From: Sphaerisporangium sp040649355
Lineage (GTDB): Bacteria; Actinomycetota; Actinomycetes; Streptosporangiales; Streptosporangiaceae
Assembly (NCBI RefSeq): GCF_043197795.1
Contig: NZ_JBICTU010000034.1
Span: 1-64,000 of the forward strand
Direction: 5' to 3'
DNA length: 64,000 nucleotides
Below, in pieces: positions 8,073 through 14,888 of this stretch. The notes beneath the pieces are model-generated. The model ran no database searches and had not been told where the DNA came from. It saw nothing but the letters and a program-made list of their open reading frames with translations. Position 1 is the stretch's first letter. Every line of letters begins with the position of its first letter. Position numbers and translations under genes: made by a program.

Positions 8073-8690
8073 ATGCCTCGCGCCCGTACCACGTTCCACG
8101 AACTGACCGTCGGCCAGCTGTCCGGCCGCAGCGGCGTGGCGGTGTCCGCCCTGCACTTCTACGAGCGCCACGGTCTCATCACCAGCACCAGGACGGCGAG
8201 CAACCAGCGCCGCTACGCCCGCGACGCCCTGCGCCGGGTCGCCTTCATCCGGGCCTCCCAGCGCGTCGGGATCCCCCTGGCCAAGATCCGCGAGGCCCTC
8301 GACGAGCTCCCGCACGAGCGAACCCCCACGCGTGACGACTGGGCGCGGCTGTCCACCGTCTGGCGGGCCGAGCTCGACACCCGCATCGCACGCCTGCTGG
8401 CCCTGCGTGACAACCTCACCGACTGTATCGGCTGCGGCTGCCTGTCCCTGCGCACCTGCCACCTCGCCAACCCGCGTGACGTCCTCGCCAGCGAGGGCCC
8501 AGGCGCCCGGCGCCTCCTCGACTGCTCGGCCGGCTCATCGGCGGACGGCGTCTGCCAGCCATCGGCGGACGACGGCGCCCGCGAGCGGCAGCGGCACGGT
8601 TCCCGCACCGAGGCCCACATCGACGAGCAGGTCGAAGACCTCCTTGCGCCGGGCGGCGGTGCCGATCGCCGCGTCGATGAAGCCGGGTGA
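8073..8690 (+). CDS. soxR: SoxR, redox-sensing MerR-family activator, with an unusual C-terminal extension
   Basis: 205 residues. The N-terminal winged HTH (about 10-80) contains LHFYERHGLI and the MerR dimer helix follows. Cys118, Cys121, Cys123 and Cys129 form the C-X2-C-X-C-X5-C [2Fe-2S] cluster site, one position off E. coli SoxR. Oxidation of the cluster by redox-cycling compounds activates the regulator. Related proteins usually end soon after GPGARRLL. Here the frame continues about 51 residues into sequence antisense to the convergent reductase gene, a probable stop-codon loss. A SoxR box and the 42-bp repeats precede the gene. Confidence 0.9.
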   Translation: MPRARTTFHELTVGQLSGRSGVAVSALHFYERHGLITSTRTASNQRRYARDALRRVAFIRASQRVGIPLAKIREALDELPHERTPTRDDWARLSTVWRAELDTRIARLLALRDNLTDCIGCGCLSLRTCHLANPRDVLASEGPGARRLLDCSAGSSADGVCQPSADDGARERQRHGSRTEAHIDEQVEDLLAPGGGADRRVDEAG

Positions 8691-9680
8691 CTGGGCGGCA
8701 CGGGCGAGCACGTCGGTGGTGCGCAGGTGGCGTCCGAGGGCCATCCGCACCCCGCGCCGGTACGCGGGCAAAGGGTCCCGGTCCGCCAGCACGGCCGCCT
8801 CGCCCGCGAGCCGGCCCGACAGCAGGGCGTAGTAGATGCCTTCTCCCGTGAGCGGGTTGATGAGGCTGGCGGCGTCCCCGGCGAGCATCACCCGGCCCGC
8901 GCCGAGCCTCGGCCGGCCGGGGGACAGCGGCAGGTGGTGGGCGCGCAGGTCGCGGGCGGGCAGGTGGGGCAGCAGTTCGGCGAGCCGTCCGTGGAGCACC
9001 TCGCGGCCGGGCAGCCCGGTGGCGCGCAGCCGGGGCAGGAGCATCCCGAAGCCCACGTTCGCGGTGCCGTCGCCGATCGGGAACGACCACGCGTACGCGG
9101 GCCATCCCTCCTTCTGCATGGCGATGAGCTGCACGTCGTCCTCGCCGGGCACGTCGGCGTAGCCGCGGACGGCGATCGCGACGTGCTTGTCCGGAGTTGC
9201 GGCGACGCCGATGAGGCGCCGTACGGCCGAGTTGGCCCCGTCGGCGGCGACGACGGCACGGGCGGCGATGACCCCGTCGAGGACGACGTGGCCGTCCTCC
9301 GCGGCCAGCGCGCGAACGCGGTGGCGGCGTACGTCGACGCCGAGGGCCCGTGCGGCGTCGACGAGGCGTGCGTCGAAGACCATGCGGGGGACGACGTGGT
9401 TGGGCCGGGCGACCGTGGCGGAGACCCGCGCGCCACCGGGGGAGACCACCGTCAGCCGCCGCGTCGGCCGGTAGTCGGCTATCAGGTCGGGGATCCCGAG
9501 CAGGGCCAGCTCGTCGCGACAGTGGGCGGCGATGCCGTCGCCGCAGGCCTTGTCGCGGGGGAAGTCCGCCTTGTCGAGCAGCAGCACCCGCGCCTCCGGC
9601 CTGAGCCGTTTGGCGCGGAGGGCGGCCGCGCTCCCGGCCGGGCCGCCGCCGACCACCACCAGATCCCACATGTCGTCCAC
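8535..9680 (-). CDS. Geranylgeranyl reductase family FAD-dependent oxidoreductase
   Basis: 381 residues. An N-terminal FAD dinucleotide fold (DLVVVGGGPAGSAAALRAK), the KACGDGI segment typical of geranylgeranyl reductases, VVAADGANSAVRRL, and the C-terminal GDAASLINPLTGEGIYYAL motif that closes the FAD site. In actinobacteria this family reduces isoprenoid chains, for example of menaquinone or membrane lipids. Its last ~156 bp overlap the 3' end of soxR on the other strand. Confidence 0.88.
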   Translation of the reverse strand: MDDMWDLVVVGGGPAGSAAALRAKRLRPEARVLLLDKADFPRDKACGDGIAAHCRDELALLGIPDLIADYRPTRRLTVVSPGGARVSATVARPNHVVPRMVFDARLVDAARALGVDVRRHRVRALAAEDGHVVLDGVIAARAVVAADGANSAVRRLIGVAATPDKHVAIAVRGYADVPGEDDVQLIAMQKEGWPAYAWSFPIGDGTANVGFGMLLPRLRATGLPGREVLHGRLAELLPHLPARDLRAHHLPLSPGRPRLGAGRVMLAGDAASLINPLTGEGIYYALLSGRLAGEAAVLADRDPLPAYRRGVRMALGRHLRTTDVLARAAQSPGFIDAAIGTAARRKEVFDLLVDVGLGAGTVPLPLAGAVVRRWLADAVRR

Positions 9681-9727
9681 CTTGGACAGCCTGCCACTCC
9701 GCGCGCGGGCGAAACCGCTCCGCCGCG

Positions 9728-9838
9728 TCAGCGCGCGGTGCGGAGGGCGTCGCGTGCGTCCATGAGCGCGAAGCCGAGCAGGTTGAGGCCCTGCCAGGTG
9801 GCGGCGGGCCCGCCATGACGATCAGACACGCGCCCCGC
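9728..9838 (-). pseudogene. Possible remnant of a protein C terminus
   Basis: Read on the minus strand, a frame ending at 9728 gives the hydrophobic tail WQGLNLLGFALMDARDALR and a few more residues. It recalls the C termini of ABC-type permeases. No matching upstream part is present, because the NmrA gene occupies the space. It may be a chance frame. Confidence 0.2.
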
Positions 9839-9891
9839 GGGCGCGGTTCGCGGCCAGTCGGAAGCGCCGGAGTCGCGGGTCCGGTTCGCGG

Positions 9892-10752
9892 TCAGGCGGG
9901 AGCGCCGAAGTCCTTGGCGTGGTCGGTGGCCCACTGGCGGAACGGGGTCGCCGGTGCCCCGGTCACCTCCTCCACGGTGGAGGTGACCGGCTCGGTCGCC
10001 GTCACCATCTGGGCGTGCGCGCCGAGGACGCCTTCCGCCAGCGCGGCCGGCCACCCCTGGGCGATCATCTCCTGGAGCGCCGACTCCGGTGCGAGCTCCT
10101 CCCACCGCACCGGGCGGCCGATCGCCTCGCCGATCGCGTGCACCTGCTCGACCTGGGTCAGCGTCTCGGGGCCCGTCAGCACGTATCTGGCTCCGCCGTG
10201 CCCCTCGCCGGTGAGAGCGCTCACCCCCACGGCCGCGATGTCCCGCTCGTGGATCAGCGGCCTGGAGGCCGCTCCGTGGGCCCAGCGGACGACGCCCGTG
10301 TCGCGGATCTGCGACGCCCACATCAGGGTGTTGGTCGCGAACCCCCCTGGACGCAGGAACGTCCACTCCGGTCCTGACCGCTCGATCAGGCGCTCAAGGA
10401 GTGCGTGCGACCCGAGGATGGTCTCCGGCCCCGCGTCGCCGGACGCGCCGTTCGAAGAAAGGTAGACGATGCGCCCGGCGTGTCCGACGCGCTTGGCGAT
10501 CGCCTCGATGGTCACGGGCGCGGCCTGGTCGGCCGAAAGGGTGGGCCAGACCAGGAACACCGACGCGACCCCCTCCAGCGCGGCATCCAGGGTGGTGGGA
10601 TCGGCCAGGTCGCCGCCCGCCACCTCCGCGCCTTCCGGCACGACGGCCGAGGCGGGGCTCCGGGTCAGCACACGCACCCCGGCGCCCCTCTCCAGCAACT
10701 GGGCTACAACGTGCCGGCCCACATTGCCGGTGCCCCCGGTAACCAGGATCAT
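9892..10752 (-). CDS. NmrA/SDR-type NAD(P)H-binding oxidoreductase, probable SoxR target
   Basis: 286 residues from the ATG at 10752, chosen because gagagg lies seven bases upstream and MILVTGGTGNVGRHVV begins the fold directly. The Rossmann motif GGTGNVG is followed by RVLTRSP and VYLSSNGASGD, as in NmrA-like quinone reductases and redox sensors. A SoxR-box palindrome sits 53 bases upstream, in the spacer of a putative promoter. Streptomyces SoxR regulons include NAD(P)-dependent oxidoreductases, so a role in detoxifying redox-active compounds is likely. Confidence 0.82.
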   Translation of the reverse strand: MILVTGGTGNVGRHVVAQLLERGAGVRVLTRSPASAVVPEGAEVAGGDLADPTTLDAALEGVASVFLVWPTLSADQAAPVTIEAIAKRVGHAGRIVYLSSNGASGDAGPETILGSHALLERLIERSGPEWTFLRPGGFATNTLMWASQIRDTGVVRWAHGAASRPLIHERDIAAVGVSALTGEGHGGARYVLTGPETLTQVEQVHAIGEAIGRPVRWEELAPESALQEMIAQGWPAALAEGVLGAHAQMVTATEPVTSTVEEVTGAPATPFRQWATDHAKDFGAPA

Positions 10753-10804
10753 CAAAATGCCTCTCTCGTCGTCGGCCACGCGCGATGTCCCGCTCAGCAT
10801 GTGC

Positions 10805-10822
10805 CCTCAACTTTGGTTGAGG
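10805..10822 (-). promoter_or_regulatory. SoxR box upstream of the NmrA-type gene
   Basis: cctcaactttggttgagg: both 6-base arms (CCTCAA, TTGAGG) are perfect and extend to 7 bp. On the minus strand TTGACC (10826-10821) and CATGCT (10801-10796) could serve as -35 and -10 with the 19-bp spacing typical of MerR-type promoters. Confidence 0.65.
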
Positions 10823-11067
10823 TCAAGCGCGACGGCGACGGCCACCGCGACACCGCGGACGCCTGGACGGCCGGCGTCGTCTAAGAACGCGGTCACGTCA
10901 GGGGCGTCGAAGGTAGCGTGGGGCACGTCGAGATCTTCGGTCGGACGGCGAACGTAGGAACTCCATCCTGGAAGGCCTCGACCCCCGCCCCGCGACCGCC
11001 GCGCACACCCCGGCTCCACCCTCAACTGCGGAGAGCCGCTTCCCTGCCCCCACTTCAGGAGCCGACG
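10823..11067. other. Intergenic region, no gene recognised
   Basis: About 245 bases between the SoxR box and the truncated gene at 11068. Minus-strand frames exist but lack start signals and family resemblance. Confidence 0.5.
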
Positions 11068-11145
11068 ATGGATAACGAGATTCAGCTGATCAGTGACGGC
11101 GATGGACTGGCGGTCATCGGGAATCCGACCGAAGTCGAACGCTGA
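11068..11145 (+). pseudogene. Truncated conserved actinobacterial gene (25 codons left)
   Basis: ATG with aggag eight bases upstream encodes MDNEIQLISDGDGLAVIGNP and five further residues, then a stop. I recall this N terminus from a widespread, much longer actinobacterial hypothetical protein (LISDGDGLAVIG followed by xPxAVERFL). The break falls right after VER, where a few missing bases before tgacc would explain the TGA. No continuation was found downstream. Confidence 0.45.
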
Positions 11146-11277
11146 CCGTCAGCCTCGTGGACTCTCCGGTTGGACTGCGGGCCTCACCTACACCCTCGAA
11201 TGGCGATGAGCCCGTTTGCCGATCGTCGGCGCAGTGGCGGCACATGTTGATATGAATCCAAAGGAGATTCGGCTTTC

Positions 11278-12249
11278 ATGGTTCGACGTAGAACGTGGTT
11301 GTGGACCGGATCGATCCTGGGGGTGATCGGCTCACTTGGCGCCGTGACTCTCGTCGCGTCATCTACCGCCGAGACAAATGAGCGAGAAGCACCTGCCTTA
11401 GAGGTAGGTGGACGGCTCCCCGGCCACGACCCAAAGATCATTCATGCGGTCGAAGGCCTCTTTGCCGGAGACAGTGGACGTTATGCCGCGACGGAGGAGC
11501 TGATATATCGTTGTATGACCGGCAAAGGGCTTCCTTACGTCAAGCGCAAGGGCCCAGACCGGGACGCTAACCCCACGCTGGTAGCCGATACATACGGCAC
11601 TCCTCTGAGCGAGGCTCGTAGTACTGGATATCGTTCCAAGGAGCACCTTCAGACTTCCGAAGACGGTGACTCGTCCGGACTCGGCCAACTCTCCGAAAAA
11701 GACAAGCAGAGGTGGGGGGATGCCTTCTTCGGACGCGATGACGCTCCAGTGGTGAGCGTCACTCTGCCGCAGGGGGGAACCACCGAGACTTCGAGCGACG
11801 GGTGTCTGTCAGAGGCGCGTTCGAGGCTGTTCGGATCGCTGGAGGATTGGTTGAAGTGGGGTACCTTCGCGGGCTCGTTCGCGATGGAAGTACAACAGCA
11901 GGTGAAATCCGACAGCCGAATCACCGATTTGAACAGGCGGTGGTCGGACTGCATGGCTGAAGCTGGTCACATGGGTCTCAAAGATCCGGAAGCCGCCCGA
12001 GAGGTGGCCGCGAGCGGGCATGCGCTCCAAAGGGTCGACTCCGAGGAGGCGCAGAACAGGGAAGTGGAGCTTGCTACAGCCGATGCCAAGTGTGATTCGG
12101 CGATCAGCTATTCGGAGAATCGTCGCAAGATCGAAGATCAATTCTATGCGACCGGGTTGGCCAAGCATGAGTCGGACATCGCCGGTCTTCGTAAAATGAA
12201 CGACCGGGCTTCGGCTGAAGCTCGGAAGATCCAGGAAACCCCTTATTGA
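11278..12249 (+). CDS. Secreted protein of unknown function
   Basis: 323 residues with an N-terminal membrane or signal segment (WLWTGSILGVIGSLGAVTLV). The rest is hydrophilic and charged, with four dispersed Cys that could pair (in IYRCMTGKG, DGCLSEARS, WSDCMAEAGH and DAKCDSA). The IYRCMTGKG...W.DCM pattern resembles orphan secreted actinobacterial proteins. AAGGAG lies 11 bases before the ATG. Codons are visibly less GC-rich at third positions than the neighbours, which suggests a more recent arrival. No function is proposed. Confidence 0.65.
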   Translation: MVRRRTWLWTGSILGVIGSLGAVTLVASSTAETNEREAPALEVGGRLPGHDPKIIHAVEGLFAGDSGRYAATEELIYRCMTGKGLPYVKRKGPDRDANPTLVADTYGTPLSEARSTGYRSKEHLQTSEDGDSSGLGQLSEKDKQRWGDAFFGRDDAPVVSVTLPQGGTTETSSDGCLSEARSRLFGSLEDWLKWGTFAGSFAMEVQQQVKSDSRITDLNRRWSDCMAEAGHMGLKDPEAAREVAASGHALQRVDSEEAQNREVELATADAKCDSAISYSENRRKIEDQFYATGLAKHESDIAGLRKMNDRASAEARKIQETPY

Positions 12250-12439
12250 TGTCCCGGCGCCGTTCTCTCGAATCAGAATCAGCACTGGGGCGCTGATGTT
12301 GCGGCGATGAATTCGCTCTCGTCCGCCGCGACCACCCCAACGCTGACCAGTACACCGCCCGGCGGCGACGTCGAGACGGACGAGGACCTTCTCGCACCCG
12401 TGGCCGGGAACCCGTCGTGCCGAGCCGCGCCGGGGGTGG

Positions 12440-13066
12440 TCAGGGGCGTAGTGCTGCGAGGTGCTGCTCGAACGGGACGACGGTGTCGGCGTCCGCCCGC
12501 TCCGGGGTGGCCGGTCGGCGTAGGACGAGGTCGGCCAGCTCATCCGCCGCGCGGCCGATCCGGCCGGCGAGGTCGTCGCCGGCGCCCGCGCTCCCGGCCG
12601 TCCCCCAGTCCTCGGAGGCGGCGTACACAGCGGTGGGCACGACGATCGCGCGCAGGTAGGCGAACAGGGGACGCAGCGCGTGTTCGAGCGCGAGCGAGTG
12701 CCGGGCCGTGCCACCGGACGCCGCGATGAGCACGGGTTTTCCGGTGAGCGCGGCGTTGTCGATCACGTCGAAGAACGACTTGAACAGCCCGCTGTAGGAG
12801 GCGGTGAAGATCGGGGTGACGGCGATGAGGCCGTCGGCCTCAGCGATCGCGTCCAGCGCCTCACGCAGGCGGGCGCCGGGGAACCCCGTCACCAGGTTGT
12901 TGGCGATGTCGGTCGCCAGGTCGCGCAGCTCGACCACGCGGACCTCGACCGTACGCTCCTCGGCCAGGCGCCGCCTGGCCGCCTCCAGCAGCCGGTCGGC
13001 CAGCAGGCGTGTCGACGAGGGCCGGCTGAGTCCCGCCGACACGGCTACGAGCTTCAGGGGCTTCAT
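12440..13066 (-). CDS. NAD(P)H:FMN reductase, CE1759-type partner of the LLM oxygenase
   Basis: 208 residues from the ATG at 13066; GGAGG lies five bases upstream, inside a slightly longer frame. A flavodoxin-like NADPH-dependent FMN reductase fold: LVAVSAGLSRPSSTRLLADR for the FMN phosphate loop and LIAVTPIFTASYSGLFKSFFD for the flavin ring. Genes of this subgroup sit next to an LLM flavin monooxygenase (CE1758/CE1759 pair). The same holds here, with a 28-bp gap to the upstream gene, so the protein should supply reduced FMN to its partner. Confidence 0.85.
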   Translation of the reverse strand: MKPLKLVAVSAGLSRPSSTRLLADRLLEAARRRLAEERTVEVRVVELRDLATDIANNLVTGFPGARLREALDAIAEADGLIAVTPIFTASYSGLFKSFFDVIDNAALTGKPVLIAASGGTARHSLALEHALRPLFAYLRAIVVPTAVYAASEDWGTAGSAGAGDDLAGRIGRAADELADLVLRRPATPERADADTVVPFEQHLAALRP

Positions 13067-13094
13067 CTGCTCCTCCATGGGGTGCGGGGGTCGG

Positions 13095-14222
13095 TCAGGA
13101 GGGGGAGCCGGCGGCGACCGCGCGCTCCTCGTCCGCCTCGGCGTCGCGGCGGGCGACGAGGGCTTCGTGGGTGGGGCCGTCCGGCACCTGGGCCGGCCTG
13201 CCGGAGGCGAACTCCCTGCGCAGCACGGGCACGACCTCCTCGCCGAGGATGTCGAGCTGCTCCAGCACGGTCTTCAGCGGCAGGCCCGCGTGGTCCATCA
13301 GGAACAGCTGCCGCTGGTAGTCGCCGAAGGACTCCCTGAAGGTCAGCGTCTTGTCGATGACCTCCTGAGGGCTTCCCACCGTGAGCGGCGTCTGGTCGGT
13401 GAACTCCTCCAGCGAGGGGCCGTGGCCGTACACGGGCGCGTTGTCGAAGTACGGGCGGAACTCGCGCACGGCGTCCTGGGAGTTCTTGCGCATGAACACC
13501 TGGCCGCCGAGCCCCACGTAGGCCTGCTCGGGCGTGCCGTGGCCGTAGTGGGCGAACCGCTCCCTGTACAGCCGGATCAGGCGGATGAAGTGCTCCTTGG
13601 GCCAGAAGATGTTGTTGGCGAAGAACCCGTCACCGTAGTACGCCGCCTGCTCGGCGATCTCGGGGCTGCGGATCGACCCGTGCCACACGAACGGAGCGAC
13701 CCCGTCGAGCGGCCGGGGGGTTGAGGTGAAGCCCTGCAGGGGCGTGCGGAAGTTTCCCTGCCAGTCCACGACGTCCTCGCGCCACAGCCGGTGCAGCAGC
13801 GCGTAGTTCTCGACGGCCAGCGGGATGCCCTGGCGGATGTCCTGGCCGAACCACGGGTACACCGGCCCGGTGTTGCCCCGTCCGAGCATCAGGTCGACGC
13901 GCCCGCCGGCCAGATGCTGGAGCATCGCGAAGTCCTCGGCGATCTTCACCGGGTCGTTGGTGGTGATGAGGGTCGTGGCCGTGGAGAGGATGATCCGCTC
14001 GGTCCGCGCGGCGATGTAGCCGAGCATGGTCGTGGGCGAGGACGGCACGAACGGCGGGTTGTGGTGCTCGCCGGTCGCGAAGACGTCGAGGCCGACCTCT
14101 TCGGCCTTCAGCGCGATGGCGACCATCGACGTGATCCGCTCGTGCTCACTCGGTGTCCTGCCCGTGGTGGGATCCGTGGTGACGTCGCCTACGGTGAAGA
14201 TCCCGAACTGCATCGCGCTCAT
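13095..14222 (-). CDS. LLM-class flavin-dependent oxidoreductase, CE1758 family
   Basis: 375 residues from the ATG at 14222 (gaggg four bases upstream; the ATG at 14213 is an alternative). Luciferase-like barrel: MQFGIFTVGDVTTDPTTGRT, VGLDVFATGEHHNPPFVPSS, GRVDLMLGRGNTGPVYPWFG. The family oxidises small organic substrates with FMNH2 and O2. First gene of a two-gene operon with its FMN reductase. A palindrome 15 bases upstream of the start probably controls it. Confidence 0.88.
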   Translation of the reverse strand: MSAMQFGIFTVGDVTTDPTTGRTPSEHERITSMVAIALKAEEVGLDVFATGEHHNPPFVPSSPTTMLGYIAARTERIILSTATTLITTNDPVKIAEDFAMLQHLAGGRVDLMLGRGNTGPVYPWFGQDIRQGIPLAVENYALLHRLWREDVVDWQGNFRTPLQGFTSTPRPLDGVAPFVWHGSIRSPEIAEQAAYYGDGFFANNIFWPKEHFIRLIRLYRERFAHYGHGTPEQAYVGLGGQVFMRKNSQDAVREFRPYFDNAPVYGHGPSLEEFTDQTPLTVGSPQEVIDKTLTFRESFGDYQRQLFLMDHAGLPLKTVLEQLDILGEEVVPVLRREFASGRPAQVPDGPTHEALVARRDAEADEERAVAAGSPS

Positions 14223-14236
14223 CCGTCCCTCATGTC

Positions 14237-14250
14237 GTTGAAGTTTCAAC
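14237..14250. promoter_or_regulatory. Palindromic operator before the LLM gene
   Basis: gttgaa-gt-ttcaac, a 6-bp-arm dyad 15 bases upstream of the start codon. TTGAAnnTTCAA-type sites are typical of MarR-family regulators. Confidence 0.5.
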
Positions 14251-14284
14251 CGTCCTCAGCGTAGCGGCGGGGCGACTTATTCCG

Positions 14285-14300
14285 GTCAGGACGGCCTGAC
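14285..14300 (-). terminator. Weak hairpin after the cytosine deaminase gene
   Basis: gtcagg-acgg-cctgac, a 6-bp stem with a 4-base loop, about 45 bases beyond the stop on the minus strand. Confidence 0.3.
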
Positions 14301-14346
14301 GGGCCGTACGGCGGGGATCATCGGGGGGAGCGGGCGGGGGCCGGGC

Positions 14347-14808
14347 TCATTCGTCCTCTCCGATGTCCTCGTTCCACAGGGCCGGGTTGGCGGCGATGAA
14401 GGCGGTCATCAGGTCGGAGCACTCCTCGGAGTCCAGGACGAGCACGTTCACGCCGTTGGCGGCGAGCCACTCGTGCTGGCCCGTGAAGGTACGGCTCTCG
14501 CCGACGACGAGCCCGGTGATGCCGAACTGGCGGATCAGGCCGCTGCAGTACCAGCAGGGCGACAACGTCGTCACCATGGTGGTTCCCCGGTAGGTCCGCT
14601 GGCGGCCCGCGTCGCGGAAGGCGGCCGTCTCGCCGTGCACCGACGGGTCGCCGTCCTGGACGCGGCGGTTGCGGCCCCGGCCGAGCAATCGGCCGTCCGC
14701 CGCGAACAGCGCGGCGCCGATCGGGATGCCGCCCTCGGCGTACCCCAACCTGGCCTCCTCCAGCGCTACCCGAAGCATGGCGGCCGGACTGACAACGTTG
14801 CTGGTCAT
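14347..14808 (-). CDS. Cytosine deaminase of the fungal (Fcy1) zinc type
   Basis: 153 residues; yeast Fcy1 has 158. Zinc site: His58 and Glu60 in VHGETAAF, Cys85 and Cys88 in LSPCWYC. The segments ARLGYAEGGIPIGAALF and GRGRNRRVQ and the C-terminal WNEDIGE closely follow the yeast enzyme. It should convert cytosine to uracil for pyrimidine salvage. The E. coli type (CodA, amidohydrolase fold) is unrelated. Other nucleoside or guanine deaminases share the fold, but the DIGE end and HGE motif favour cytosine. The gene lies 3' of the GH59 gene behind a strong hairpin. Confidence 0.8.
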   Translation of the reverse strand: MTSNVVSPAAMLRVALEEARLGYAEGGIPIGAALFAADGRLLGRGRNRRVQDGDPSVHGETAAFRDAGRQRTYRGTTMVTTLSPCWYCSGLIRQFGITGLVVGESRTFTGQHEWLAANGVNVLVLDSEECSDLMTAFIAANPALWNEDIGEDE

Positions 14809-14841
14809 GAGCCAACTATCGCCCATCCCGCACGCCCTCGC

Positions 14842-14881
14842 GCGGGGCCCGGGCGCGCGTGCCGGCGTGCCCGGGCCCCGC
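14842..14881 (-). terminator. Strong hairpin after the GH59 gene
   Basis: gcggggcccgggc (14842-14854) pairs perfectly with gcccgggccccgc (14869-14881), 13 bp of GC, eight bases beyond the stop at 14889. It separates this gene from the cytosine deaminase gene. Confidence 0.75.
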
Positions 14882-14888
14882 GTGCCCG

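Noticed and set aside
9728..10366. Long minus-strand frame across the NmrA gene as a real gene
   Set aside because: It is a shadow of the NmrA gene over most of its length; only the last ~35 codons look protein-like, listed as a weak remnant.
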